The notes: generated by a model from the letters alone, not told the origin. DNA of 64,000 bases from UBA11986 sp031402435 (GCA_031402435.1 JANNSJ010000018.1:62001-126000); one strand, 5' to 3'; shown: positions 50,601-58,019, counted from the first letter of the stretch. A program made the numbers and translations.

Positions 50601-51883
50601 GAGACAAGATGGAGAAGATACTCACGAATCTGTTGTCCAATGCGTTCAAGTTTACGCCAGAGGGAGGGAGGGTGGAAGTAAATGTGCTGTGTAGGGGCGG
50701 ATCGCGATCCGCCCCTACGGAACACAAATCCGTCGAGATCACCATCGCCGACACAGGCATCGGCATACCGGCGGATGAGCTGCCCCGTGTGTTCGACCGG
50801 TTTTACCAGGTGGACAGTTCCCAAACACGAGAGCACGAAGGCTCAGGCATCGGTCTTGCACTCACGAAGGAACTTGTGGAATTGCACCACGGCAGCATCA
50901 GTGTCACGAGCGAAGTGGGGAAGGGGACGGAGTTCACGGTACAGCTACCATTAGGTCGAGATCATCTCAAGGATGAAGAGATCATTGACGAAGAAGACTC
51001 TCAGCTGAGAGTTGAGTCATTGCGAGCGACTGACCTGTCCGCCATCTCTTTGGCGGAAAGGAGCGAAGCAATCCCACATATGGATCAGATTGCTTCGGCA
51101 CGAGAAAACGTACCTCGCAATGACACGACGCCCTTGGTTCTTGTGGTTGAAGACAACGCCGACGTCCGTGCATACATGAGAGAATATCTTGTCACAGGCT
51201 ATGATGTGCAGGAAGCCCACGACGGCGCAGAAGGAATTGAGAAGGCAAAGGAGATCATCCCCGATCTCATCATCAGCGACGTAATGATGCCGAAGAAGGA
51301 CGGCTATGAGCTGTGCAAAGCATTGAAATTGGACGAGAAAACCAGCCACATCCCAATCATTCTCCTGACAGCTAAAGCAGGGATTGAGAACAAAATCGAG
51401 GGACTGGAAACCGGCGCCGATGATTATCTGACGAAGCCATTCGATGCGAAGGAACTCCTTGTCCGTGTCAAGAACCTGATTGATCTCCGGCGGAAACTGA
51501 GAGATCGGTTCAGTGTCGGACAAGTTCTCAAACCCGGAGACATTGCAGTCACCTCGGTTGATGATGCATTCCTGCAGAAAGCAATGTCGCTCGTCGAGCA
51601 GCGCATGGGAGATGAGGAGTTCGGCGTGGAGCAAATGCGGAATGAACTCGGCATGAGCCGAACGCAGCTTCACAGGAAACTCACAGCCCTCACAAACCAG
51701 TCCGCGGGCGACTTTATCCGCTACATGCGTCTGCAACGATCGAAGGACCTGCTGAAGCAGAATGCAGGAACGGTGTCGGAGATCGCCTACCAGGTTGGAT
51801 TCAACTCTGTTGCCTACTTTACCAAGTGCTTCCGGGAACAGTTTGGCGTTGTGCCTTCGGAAGTGCGCACCCCAAAAGCGTAA
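47657..51883 (+). CDS. Hybrid two-component system sensor (propeller-Y_Y_Y-HK-REC-AraC)
   Basis: 1408 residues from ATG 47657, where the signal peptide begins. Order: about 14 regulator-propeller repeats (LTIKDGLSNNRVISICQDSL and many WFGTxDGL/WIGTWGGGL blades) to about 690; Y_Y_Y domain (YAYQLEGFDEDWVHVG, 700-775); membrane helix about 768-791; HisKA with H829 (ANISHEFRTPL); HATPase_c; receiver with D1208 (LIISDVMMPKKDGYE); AraC helix-turn-helix at about 1305-1405. Known relatives sense glycans and act directly on nearby operons. Three repeat-derived segments are inserted in frame (residues about 857-886, 1012-1021 and 1121-1156). Likely targets are the paired sites at 44.2, 52.1 and 52.3 kb. 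Confidence 0.92.
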   Translation: MVTHSHLRLIVYALGAALLLSCVFATAFSQPTDFQFERLTIKDGLSNNRVISICQDSLGFMWFGTEDGLNRYDGRTIKVYRRIEGDSTSLQFNYVRAIHTDQNGNLWVVAGALHRYDRENDRFIRYSPDPDSPKSPQGHVMCVFIDQYGILWIGSEAGLDRFDPGTEVFSRIDIGGPMTILSMADDHDGNRWLGTNLPMVIRLNKNTLQFERLPDPRLLEVHQLYADKSIVWIADGTGLYQVNPQGKPKVDSTRRGSVMAVCEDGEGRFWLGTFSEGLELFDRTTRSSITFSHSSSDSRSLCSPFIEGLHVDRQGNLWVATSHGISFLSNWRKKFRHFVHNTDNPNSVVDGEVHAIMEDSRGDRWIGTWGGGLSRWDHRTGILQNYKQEGGLQPWLSDLYEDRNGTVWIGSNGFGGLLRWDQQSKTFSQVSLDVPGKRRNAAVAILEDSHGAFWVGTGDGVWVYDRRTGGKRWYTIDTAGSRQVWEIYEDHGRRIWLSTSSASGGLYEYDRVHDRFVRQHDVAAWSIHEDRTNRMWLGTSQGLMRFDQNSDSLVSVLTDSNGLSGENVFGILEDNQSNLWLSTNKGLTKFNPDSRALRNYGINDGYPFSGITHQGYGYHGYHKGRNGEMMFGVGNGFVVFHPDDIRDNPNVPAIVITDFKLFNESVGIAPDSPLKTNITEAKSISLSHNQNIISFSFSVLDYTITANNKYAYQLEGFDEDWVHVGTRNFAQYTNLSPGKYTFKVKGSNSDGVWNERGTFINIIITPPWWKTIWAYLGYGFVIVGLFYSIRRSEKHRDGLKHQAELEHARAESLQEVDSLKSRFFANISHEFRTPLTLILGPISKWRELLARMGTIQRHPERTLSERSEPKGESKDVLSREHASTPSQLGSVETALSMTRIVGELPTDLGMMERNAQRLLRLINQLLDLSKLEGGAMKLQASRGNIVAFVKGLASSFESSANVRRVTIDIRAERDDVEMYFDRDKMEKILTNLLSNAFKFTPEGGRVEVNVLCRGGSRSAPTEHKSVEITIADTGIGIPADELPRVFDRFYQVDSSQTREHEGSGIGLALTKELVELHHGSISVTSEVGKGTEFTVQLPLGRDHLKDEEIIDEEDSQLRVESLRATDLSAISLAERSEAIPHMDQIASARENVPRNDTTPLVLVVEDNADVRAYMREYLVTGYDVQEAHDGAEGIEKAKEIIPDLIISDVMMPKKDGYELCKALKLDEKTSHIPIILLTAKAGIENKIEGLETGADDYLTKPFDAKELLVRVKNLIDLRRKLRDRFSVGQVLKPGDIAVTSVDDAFLQKAMSLVEQRMGDEEFGVEQMRNELGMSRTQLHRKLTALTNQSAGDFIRYMRLQRSKDLLKQNAGTVSEIAYQVGFNSVAYFTKCFREQFGVVPSEVRTPKA
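50225..50313. repeat. Dispersed repeat inserted in frame in the HisKA region
   Basis: CGTCATCCTGAGCG at one end and CTTCGACTCCGTCC near the other, with internal inverted repeats (TTCTGAGCAGGGAACATG; CCTGAGCGAGCGAAGCG). It encodes HPERTLSERSEPKGESKD. The text is that of a widespread intergenic repeat type and is foreign to histidine kinases. Confidence 0.75.
50691..50718. repeat. 28-bp palindrome inserted in frame in the HATPase domain
   Basis: GTAGGGGCGGATCG joined to CGATCCGCCCCTAC, a perfect palindrome, encoding CRGGSRSAPT between two HATPase strands. Same family as 43826-43853. Confidence 0.85.
51017..51124. repeat. 108-bp repeat with TCATTGCGAG/CTCGCAATGA ends, inserted in frame
   Basis: Terminal inverted repeats TCATTGCGAG and CTCGCAATGA enclose GGAGCGAAGCAATC and GATTGCTTCG inverted parts. 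It lies in the linker between HATPase and receiver domains and encodes LRATDLSAISLAERSEAIPH and onward. A partial relative is at about 43870-43950. Confidence 0.8.
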
Positions 51884-51948
51884 AGACACATCGTTCTGCG
51901 ATTCCGATTTATCACGCCCTCTACCTCTAATAGACGCGGGTGAAAAGC

Positions 51949-52050
51949 CTCAACCACAGAGAACGCGGAGGTCGCGGAGAAGCGATCTTTTGTTTTTTTG
52001 TTCCTGTTTCAATTCTTTTCTCCGCGCTCTCAGTGTTCTCTGCGGTTAAA
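51949..52050. repeat. ~100-bp inverted-repeat element (AACCACAGAGAACGCGGAG type)
   Basis: AACCACAGAGAACGCGGAG at the left end and CTCAGTGTTCTCTGCGGTT at the right end are imperfect inverted repeats around an A+T-rich centre. It lies 65 bp after the hybrid sensor stop codon and has no coding texture. Confidence 0.7.
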
Positions 52051-52122
52051 TCTTCTAAGATGGGTTTTTAACTGTACCTCTATTCCCTCGTAAACCGCAC
52101 CTCTTTCCTCCCTTTCCTTTGA

Positions 52123-52160
52123 TGGAACGTACGTTATACACTTTGGAACACGAGTGATAG
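52123..52160 (+). promoter_or_regulatory. Paired half-site operator (site 2)
   Basis: Half-site TGGAACgtacGTTATAC at 52123 and TGGAACAcgAGTGATAG at 52144, again 21 bp apart, with CTTTGGAACA shared with site 1. It lies between the hybrid sensor gene and the lipoprotein operon. Confidence 0.65.
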
Positions 52161-52273
52161 CCCGCGCGACTTGAGTCGTCGTTTCCCCAAAATCAGCCAA
52201 TCAAATCTGTTTCCGCCAGTTTTTCGTTCCACTGAGATCCATCGCAAGCCATAATCCATCTCCTGCATTGGAG

Positions 52274-52311
52274 TGGAACATGAGTTATAGAATCGGAAAC
52301 CCCCGTGATAT
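52274..52311 (+). promoter_or_regulatory. Paired half-site operator (site 3)
   Basis: Half-site TGGAACAtgAGTTATAG at 52274 and a weaker CGGAAACcccCGTGATAT at 52294. The GTKATA parts are 21 bp apart. It ends 38 bp before the candidate -35 box at 52350 and about 104 bp before the first lipoprotein gene. Confidence 0.55.
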
Positions 52312-52349
52312 ATCCCCACCCCTCCGATTGTGTTAATTGTCCCCGGACG

Positions 52350-52378
52350 TTGACAGAAGACCAAAGCAACATTAACCA
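52350..52378 (+). promoter_or_regulatory. Weak sigma70-like promoter of the lipoprotein operon
   Basis: TTGACA at 52350-52355, a 17-bp spacer and TAACCA at 52373-52378. A good -35 with a poor -10 is usual for promoters that need an activator, which fits the operators just upstream. Confidence 0.35.
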
Positions 52379-52414
52379 ACTCATCAAATCCACAATCAAC
52401 ACAAGGAGGTAGTT

Positions 52415-52942
52415 ATGAAACGTACAACAAGTATTCTCGCAGCCGTCGTTGCAACAGTTCTTGTGGGATGCCAGGAGAACAGCATCACCGATCCAGTCGC
52501 TGTGGGGGCATCAGAAACTCTGCAACTGTCAAAGACCCAGCCGGTAAATTCTCTTGCTCTTAATGCGATCTTGCACGAGCCAGGACACCTGCACAATTCT
52601 TTTGTCGAGATTGCTGGCGCCGCTGCATATCAGGCAACCGTCGTTCCACTCGACCCCATACCGCCGAATCCACAGTATGCTATCAGGTTGAATTTGACGT
52701 CCGACGCGACACTCAGGCCGTATAACTCGAATGGTCCTGTCTGGAGTATCTCCGGCTCATCGGAAGAATGGGCGGCCATGCCTGAGGGCGGTGCAGCCTT
52801 TGTAACAAGGCGCTATCAAATTGAAGGTAGAAGTGACGGAATGCTTCTCACTCTGAAATTCCGGGTGACTCTCACCAGCGTTGAACTGAACGGCATGTGG
52901 CTCGAACTGCCGCGAACAGAACATCCTGAAGATCTTGATTGA
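52415..52942 (+). CDS. Small lipoprotein 1 of a three-gene paralogous set
   Basis: 175 residues from ATG 52415, behind AAGGAGGT. MKRTTSILAAVVATVLVGCQ gives lipobox VLVGC. The mature part has ATVVPLDPIPPNPQYAIRLN and ends with LKFRVTLTSVELNGMWLEL, a beta-rich pattern. No family recognised. The gene follows operators 2 and 3 and is probably controlled by the hybrid sensor. Confidence 0.7.
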   Translation: MKRTTSILAAVVATVLVGCQENSITDPVAVGASETLQLSKTQPVNSLALNAILHEPGHLHNSFVEIAGAAAYQATVVPLDPIPPNPQYAIRLNLTSDATLRPYNSNGPVWSISGSSEEWAAMPEGGAAFVTRRYQIEGRSDGMLLTLKFRVTLTSVELNGMWLELPRTEHPEDLD

Positions 52943-53009
52943 AAGAAAGAAGTGAATTGCTCAAACCTAAATTCCATTAACCCTACTACAATCCAAAACG
53001 GAGGTATCT

Positions 53010-53492
53010 ATGAAACGCACAATGTTTGCGCTCACCATCACCCTTATGGTAATCATTGTTGGTTGCCAGGAGAGTAACGTGAATGGACCGTCTGCGACTG
53101 CCGTTCCCCAAACAGGCCCTCTTTCCAAAGCCGTACTGGGCAGCAACAGCAACATCATCATTCTGGAAGCAACAGTCGTTGACGCGGGCACCAATGAACA
53201 ATACTCTGTTTCAGGTCAGGTTAAATACGGTGTGACACAGCTACCGATCATGAGAGAGGATCTTTTTGACGTAGTGCTGGACACTCAAGCCAAGGTCAAA
53301 CAATTGGACCCCACGGAAAGAGGATGGGCTGTGAACAACAATAGTTCGGAACGGGTTAATCTCACCGGTCGGACATCGGCGACTGTTGACAAATGGTACT
53401 TTCTTCAGGGAGGTCCGAATTCACGATACCTGCATGTTCGATTTGATGTGACTGCAACAACTGTTTCAGTAAGCTCTGTCAGTATTGAGTGA
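53010..53492 (+). CDS. Small lipoprotein 2 of the set
   Basis: 160 residues from ATG 53010, behind ACGGAGGT. MKRTMFALTITLMVIIVGCQ gives lipobox IIVGC and a QESNVNGPSA linker like that of lipoprotein 1 (QENSITDPVA). It ends YLHVRFDVTATTVSVSSVSIE, parallel to the end of lipoprotein 1. Function unknown. Confidence 0.7.
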   Translation: MKRTMFALTITLMVIIVGCQESNVNGPSATAVPQTGPLSKAVLGSNSNIIILEATVVDAGTNEQYSVSGQVKYGVTQLPIMREDLFDVVLDTQAKVKQLDPTERGWAVNNNSSERVNLTGRTSATVDKWYFLQGGPNSRYLHVRFDVTATTVSVSSVSIE

Positions 53493-53525
53493 TTTTTTGC
53501 CTATTCCAGCAAAGGGAAGTAGTAA

Positions 53526-54011
53526 ATGAAACGCTCAATGTTCGTGGTCGTCGGTTTCATAGCGGTAGCTATTCTTGGCTGCCAGAACACACGTACTGAT
53601 CCGGAAGTCAGTTCAGCAACGCCGGTGGATGGTCTTCCGAAAGCTATGTATCCATTGGTTAGGACTCCACTCAACGGAAAGCCAAGGGAGCCATATCCAA
53701 ACTCCGGCTTGGTTTTCGATATCGACGGCTTTGTGGATTACTTCTTGGTGAACGAGAACGGCAATGGGAACCTCTTCAACCTGCATTTGGCGGCCAACGG
53801 CAGGCTTACACCTCGCGCCGACGACCAAATAGTCCTTGTCCTCGCTTCTTTTTCAAATCACGTCGTGAGTGTCTCGGAAGAAGGAGTGGCATTTCAGGAA
53901 GTCCGCTATCTGTTTCCGGAACGGAATGATAGGCTCGCACTCTTCATCACGTTCCAGATAGACCGGGACAACATTGAAGTTGTAGATATGTTGCTTGATT
54001 TCATCGAGTGA
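53526..54011 (+). CDS. Small lipoprotein 3 of the set
   Basis: 161 residues from ATG 53526. MKRSMFVVVGFIAVAILGCQ gives lipobox AILGC and the linker QNTRTDPEVSSATPVDGLPK. It ends LALFITFQIDRDNIEVVDML, the same closing beta pattern as the other two. The three genes are 67 and 33 bp apart and end at a strong terminator. Confidence 0.7.
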   Translation: MKRSMFVVVGFIAVAILGCQNTRTDPEVSSATPVDGLPKAMYPLVRTPLNGKPREPYPNSGLVFDIDGFVDYFLVNENGNGNLFNLHLAANGRLTPRADDQIVLVLASFSNHVVSVSEEGVAFQEVRYLFPERNDRLALFITFQIDRDNIEVVDMLLDFIE

Positions 54012-54033
54012 GTCGAACAAGCTACTGTTCTTA

Positions 54034-54072
54034 AAAAACAAAAGCGCCCTGCTCAGGGGGCGCTTTTGTGCT
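54034..54072. terminator. Bidirectional terminator between lipoprotein 3 and fbaB
   Basis: AAAAGCGCCC, a short loop, GGGGGCGCTTTT, with A-rich and T-rich flanks on the two sides. Confidence 0.8.
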
Positions 54073-54095
54073 TTCCAAAGGATGAACTTCCTGAG

Positions 54096-55148
54096 TTACG
54101 CCACCGTCACTTCCTTCGCCAGGTATACATCCTGAATCGTGTTCAGAATCTTCACGCCATCCTTCATCGGTTTCTGGAATGCTTTTCGACCTGAGATCAG
54201 TCCCGTTCCGCCAGCACGCTTGTTAATGACCGCGGTTTTCGTGGCATCTGCGAGATCGTTCTCACCCGCAGCGCCCCCTGAGTTGATCAATCCCGCCCTT
54301 CCCATGTAGCAATTGGCAACCTGGTAGCGTGTAAGGTCAATGGGGTGGTCGGAGGAGAGTTCCGAATACATCTTCTTGTGACTCTTCCCAAAGTTCAACG
54401 CTGTGAAGCCGCCATTGTTCTCCGGCAGCTTTTGCTTGATGATGTCTGCCTCGATTGTAACACCGAGATGGTTTGCCTGTCCGGTAAGGTCGGCGGAAAC
54501 GTGATAGTCTTTCTCTTTTGTCTTGAAGGCGTTGTTGCGTGTGTAACACCATAAAATCGTCGCCATTCCCATCTCGTGAGCGTATTTGAATGCAGAGCTC
54601 ACTTCCTGGATCTGTCGCTTTGATTCCTCTGATCCAAAATAGATTGTTGCACCAACTGCCACAGCACCCATTTCAAACGCCGTATCAATATCACCGAACA
54701 TGATCTGATCAAAGCTGTTCGGGTAGGAGAGGAATTCATTGTGGTTAATCTTCACGATGAATGGAATTTTGTGCGCATACTTCCGTGCCACTGAACCAAG
54801 CACCCCGAACGTGGAAGCCACTGCATTACATCCTCCTTCGATGGCAAGCTTCACGATGTTCTCGGGATCGAAGTACATGGGGTTTGGGGCGAACGATGCG
54901 CCGGCGGAGTGCTCAATCCCTTGATCGACGGGAAGAATGGACAGATATCCCGTTCCGCCAAGACGACCATTGTCGAACATTTGTTGGAGACTGCGCAGGA
55001 CTCCTGGCTTCCGGTCGGAGGGAATGAAGACGCGGTCGACAAAGTCCGGTCCGGGCAAATGAAGTGATTCCTTGGGAATTGTTTTGCATTGATGCTCGAG
55101 CAGGTTCTTTGCGTCAGAGCCGAGCAGTTGTTCTATATCCTTAATCAT
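54096..55148 (-). CDS. fbaB: Class I fructose-bisphosphate aldolase (DhnA/FbaB type)
   Basis: 350 residues. Typical blocks: GYLSILPVDQGIEHSAGASF, NPMYFDPENIVKLAIEGGCN, PFIVKINHNEFLSYPN, AVAVGATIYFGSEESKRQI and KTAVINKRAGGTGLISGRKA. This is the prokaryotic Schiff-base aldolase of the DeoC/FbaB superfamily, cytoplasmic, cleaving or forming fructose-1,6-bisphosphate. With the PPi-type PFK and the FBPase in this window it supports both directions of the pathway. A 19-codon copy of its 3' end is at 44.0 kb. Confidence 0.9.
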   Translation of the reverse strand: MIKDIEQLLGSDAKNLLEHQCKTIPKESLHLPGPDFVDRVFIPSDRKPGVLRSLQQMFDNGRLGGTGYLSILPVDQGIEHSAGASFAPNPMYFDPENIVKLAIEGGCNAVASTFGVLGSVARKYAHKIPFIVKINHNEFLSYPNSFDQIMFGDIDTAFEMGAVAVGATIYFGSEESKRQIQEVSSAFKYAHEMGMATILWCYTRNNAFKTKEKDYHVSADLTGQANHLGVTIEADIIKQKLPENNGGFTALNFGKSHKKMYSELSSDHPIDLTRYQVANCYMGRAGLINSGGAAGENDLADATKTAVINKRAGGTGLISGRKAFQKPMKDGVKILNTIQDVYLAKEVTVA

Positions 55149-55268
55149 GCGTTGATCTCCTCAATAGCATACTGGTGGATAAGTTAGAGTTCGGGGATTG
55201 GCAGTTCTGTGGATTCAGAAATACACACACTACAAAATATGTAAAACGGATGAGAAGATAAAGAGGCG

Positions 55269-56024
55269 CTAGTGCAAGTACGATCCTCCATTAACGTCGA
55301 TGGTTGATCCGGTAATGTAATCGGATAAATCTGAGGCCAGGAAAAGGACGACGTTGGCAACATCCTGCGGTGTTCCAATCCTTCCCGAAGGGATTTGCGC
55401 CCGTATTTCGTTCTCGTGGTCTGCAATGCCTTCCAGTCCCATGCCTGCCTCAATAAACCCCGGAGCAACTGCGTATGCCTGGATGTTGTCTTTGGCGAGT
55501 ATCCTCGCGGTACTCCTTGTGAAATTCACCATCGCAGCCTTTGACGCGGCATAGGCCATATGCTCAGTCTCTCCTCTGAATGCGGAACGCGAGGAAACAT
55601 TAATGATCTTTCCACCTTTGTGCTGTTTCATATGAGGGACACAGCAGAACGTCATGTTGACTGCGCTCATCAGATTGGTATTGAGCGTCGCGTTCCATTG
55701 TGACTGCCAAGTCTCATAAGGCATTTCGAATGAATCGGGAATCCCGATTGCGGCGTTGTTGACGAGAATGTCGATCCGGCCAAATTTTCTGATGACAGCT
55801 TCTACGATGCGTTGACATTCTGCGGCATCGGACACGTCTCCTTGTACGCAAAAGGACTTCGCCCCGCATTGTGCTTGAGTTTCGAGGGCACTCTTTTCGT
55901 CCTTGTGGTAACCAACTACGACCGACGCGCCAGCGGCGGCAAGTGTTTTTGCGACTACGTTGCCGATTCCGCCGGAAGCTCCAGTTACCAGAGCTACTTT
56001 ATTTGAGAGGTTTATGGTGTCCAT
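55269..56024 (-). CDS. Short-chain dehydrogenase/reductase (FabG-like)
   Basis: 251 residues. TGASGGIG (about 14-21) is the cofactor loop, LVNNAAIG the NNAG-equivalent motif, and SSRSAFRGETEHMAYAASKA holds the Ser, Tyr and Lys of the catalytic set. It ends DYITGSTIDVNGGSYLH. Classical SDR of the FabG/glucose-dehydrogenase kind, NAD(P)-dependent, probably cytoplasmic. Substrate cannot be told. It lies 120 bp upstream of fbaB on the same strand. Confidence 0.85.
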   Translation of the reverse strand: MDTINLSNKVALVTGASGGIGNVVAKTLAAAGASVVVGYHKDEKSALETQAQCGAKSFCVQGDVSDAAECQRIVEAVIRKFGRIDILVNNAAIGIPDSFEMPYETWQSQWNATLNTNLMSAVNMTFCCVPHMKQHKGGKIINVSSRSAFRGETEHMAYAASKAAMVNFTRSTARILAKDNIQAYAVAPGFIEAGMGLEGIADHENEIRAQIPSGRIGTPQDVANVVLFLASDLSDYITGSTIDVNGGSYLH

Positions 56025-56264
56025 TTGCTACATAGTGAATATAAGAAAAGCCAGTGTGCCTTCAAAAGGGTGTTAAGGCCGGGGTCTGGCTGGTAATATT
56101 TTCCATCTGCCTTTTCGGTTGACGCAAAAAATGCATCTCCTGTTCAAGCAGGAGCGCTAAATTGACGGCAAACGAAGATCATCCATGAAAACTTTTGTGG
56201 CACGCAATTCGTATTACATGATGACAGGAATCGCAAACAGTACTATCGAGAAGGAGGCAATCTC

Positions 56265-56414
56265 ATGAAAAAGCAATACAAATTTGCTGAGCTCTCCAAG
56301 GGAGAGCGGGAGTTTCATGAAATGATTCTGATGGAAGAGGTCGATGCCCAGGCCTGGTATGCAATAGCATACAGTAGCATCTTTGGTGAAGAGATTTTCC
56401 TCCCAGTTCAATAA
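56265..56414 (+). CDS. Very small protein (49 aa), unknown function
   Basis: ATG 56265 follows a strong AAGGAGG site at 7-base spacing. 49 residues: MKKQYKFAELSKGEREFHEM, then MEEVDAQAWYAIAYSSIFGE and EIFLPVQ. Charged, helical first half; no membrane segment or known motif. The good ribosome site and the next small gene 14 bp later, then a terminator, make a real two-gene unit likely. Confidence 0.6.
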   Translation: MKKQYKFAELSKGEREFHEMILMEEVDAQAWYAIAYSSIFGEEIFLPVQ

Positions 56415-56428
56415 TGCCTGGAGCCTGA

Positions 56429-56590
56429 ATGAAAACCATGACTATCACAGCAGTAATGGCGTTGCTGGTTGCAATTCCTCTGATACTTGCAAAAAAAAGG
56501 ATCCAATTGATCAGGACAGTCAACAGTAAGGGTGAGACAGCACCGGTGAACGACAACCAACGATACGATATAGAAGAGTTTCTTACTTAG
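56429..56590 (+). CDS. Very small single-helix membrane protein (53 aa)
   Basis: ATG 56429 follows TGGAGCC. 53 residues: MKTMTITAVMALLVAIPLIL forms one membrane helix, followed by AKKRIQLIRTVNSKGE and a polar acidic tail. It follows the 49-aa gene by 14 bp and is followed by a strong terminator. Function unknown. Confidence 0.55.
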   Translation: MKTMTITAVMALLVAIPLILAKKRIQLIRTVNSKGETAPVNDNQRYDIEEFLT

Positions 56591-56644
56591 GTTTGGTGAC
56601 CGAAAGCCTCTTCTGGTGGGAAGAGGTTTCTGGGCGCGATAGGA

Positions 56645-56682
56645 GGATAAGACAGCACAGTCTGTCTTATCCTTTCTTTTTT
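56645..56682 (+). terminator. Rho-independent terminator of the small-gene unit
   Basis: GGATAAGACAG, short loop, CTGTCTTATCC, then TTTCTTTTTT. Confidence 0.85.
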
Positions 56683-56837
56683 CCCACTGGCGTCAACATC
56701 ATCGTGTCCAAATGTTATCCCGGACGACTATCTGCCGTGTCAAACACGCTCAGTCTCTCAAATACAAACCACTTCAACATTGTTCCCGGATTTGTCCCAA
56801 TTGACAACCGTTGATTGGATGCTTGCGTTGTTTGGTG

Positions 56838-56854
56838 CTGTCCTATTAGGACAG
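56838..56854. repeat. Perfect 17-bp palindrome upstream of fbp
   Basis: CTGTCCTA-T-TAGGACAG, 140 bp before the FBPase start. It could be an operator; nothing in the sequence identifies the binding protein. Confidence 0.6.
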
Positions 56855-56955
56855 TACCCGTTGTTTCTCCCTTGCAACTCTTCTTCCCTTTCTGTAGATT
56901 TTTCGGGTCACTCTCCTGCATTCAAACCACGGTTTGTCGAACTCCTCCCAGTTAA

Positions 56956-56984
56956 TCGACAATCAGCCGATATGATCATACTAT
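56956..56984 (+). promoter_or_regulatory. Candidate promoter very close to fbp
   Basis: TCGACA at 56956-56961, a 17-bp spacer and TACTAT at 56979-56984, only 10 bp before the ATG at 56994. If used, the message would be nearly leaderless. Confidence 0.35.
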
Positions 56985-56993
56985 AGGACGCAC

Positions 56994-58019
56994 ATGCAAC
57001 AACCTCGTACTACATCTATTTCAAAGTTCATGACACTGGAGCGCCATATCGTGGAGGGGGAACACGCGCACCCGGATGCAACAGGAGCGTTCTCGGGATT
57101 GCTGCACAGTATCTCACTTGCCGCGAAGCTTGTGTGGCGTGAGGTGACGAAGGCCGGACTGGTGAACATCCTCGGGAAGACAGACCGCCAGAACATCAGT
57201 GGCGATGAAGTAAAGAAGCTGGACGAGTTCGCCGACGAGACCATCTACAAAGCCATGGACCATGGCGGACATTTGTGCGTGATGGCATCGGAAGAAAATG
57301 AAGGCTTGCTGCACATCCCCGATCACTACAAACACGGCAAGTATGTTCTGATCTATGACCCGCTCGACGGCTCAGGCAATATCGATGCAAACATTACAGT
57401 GGGAACGATCTTTTCCGTGTTCAAACGAATCTCCGCATCAGGAAAAGGAACAATGGAGGATGTCCTTCAGCCCGGCTATCAACAGGTTGCCGCGGGATAT
57501 ATCCTGTTCAGTTCGAGCATGATGTTCGTGTATTCCACCGGACATGGTGTACATGGCTTTACGCTCGACCCTTCGGTCGGCGAGTTTCTTCTCTCCCACG
57601 AGAACATCAAGATACCGCAGCGAGGCGCGATCTATGCCGTGAATGAAGGGAACTACAACCGGTGGGACCCGAACATGCGCCGGTACATTGAGTATCTGAA
57701 AGGTGAGGGCAAGGAAGAAGGACGCCCGTATTCGGGACGGTATATCGGTTCACTGGTTGCCGACGTCCATCGCACGTTGTTGTACGGCGGCATTTACTGC
57801 TATCCAGGCGATGCAAAGAATCCCAACGGCAAGCTGCGATTGATGTACGAGAATAACCCGCTGGCATACCTTGTTGAACAGGCCGGTGGTGCAGCCTCAA
57901 ACGGCAAACAGAGAATCCTCGATCTGATCCCTGAGAAACTCCATCAACGCACGCCGCTCTTTATCGGCAGTTCGGTGGACGTGAAAATTGCGGAAGACTT
58001 TTTGTCCGGAAAAAGATAA
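56994..58019 (+). CDS. fbp: Class I fructose-1,6-bisphosphatase
   Basis: 341 residues. The metal-binding signature DPLDGSGNID (122-131) and the preceding ASEEN (98-102) are intact, as are FVYSTGHGVHGFTLDP and the sugar-phosphate site (GRYIGSLVADVHRTLLYGGI and then YP). Length and text are those of class I FBPases of bacteria and plants. Cytoplasmic gluconeogenic step: fructose-1,6-bisphosphate to fructose-6-phosphate. Followed by a terminator. Confidence 0.93.
   Translation: MQQPRTTSISKFMTLERHIVEGEHAHPDATGAFSGLLHSISLAAKLVWREVTKAGLVNILGKTDRQNISGDEVKKLDEFADETIYKAMDHGGHLCVMASEENEGLLHIPDHYKHGKYVLIYDPLDGSGNIDANITVGTIFSVFKRISASGKGTMEDVLQPGYQQVAAGYILFSSSMMFVYSTGHGVHGFTLDPSVGEFLLSHENIKIPQRGAIYAVNEGNYNRWDPNMRRYIEYLKGEGKEEGRPYSGRYIGSLVADVHRTLLYGGIYCYPGDAKNPNGKLRLMYENNPLAYLVEQAGGAASNGKQRILDLIPEKLHQRTPLFIGSSVDVKIAEDFLSGKR

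Noticed and set aside
51017..51889. 290-codon minus-strand open frame opposite the hybrid sensor
   Set aside because: Antisense to receiver and AraC domains with intact motifs.
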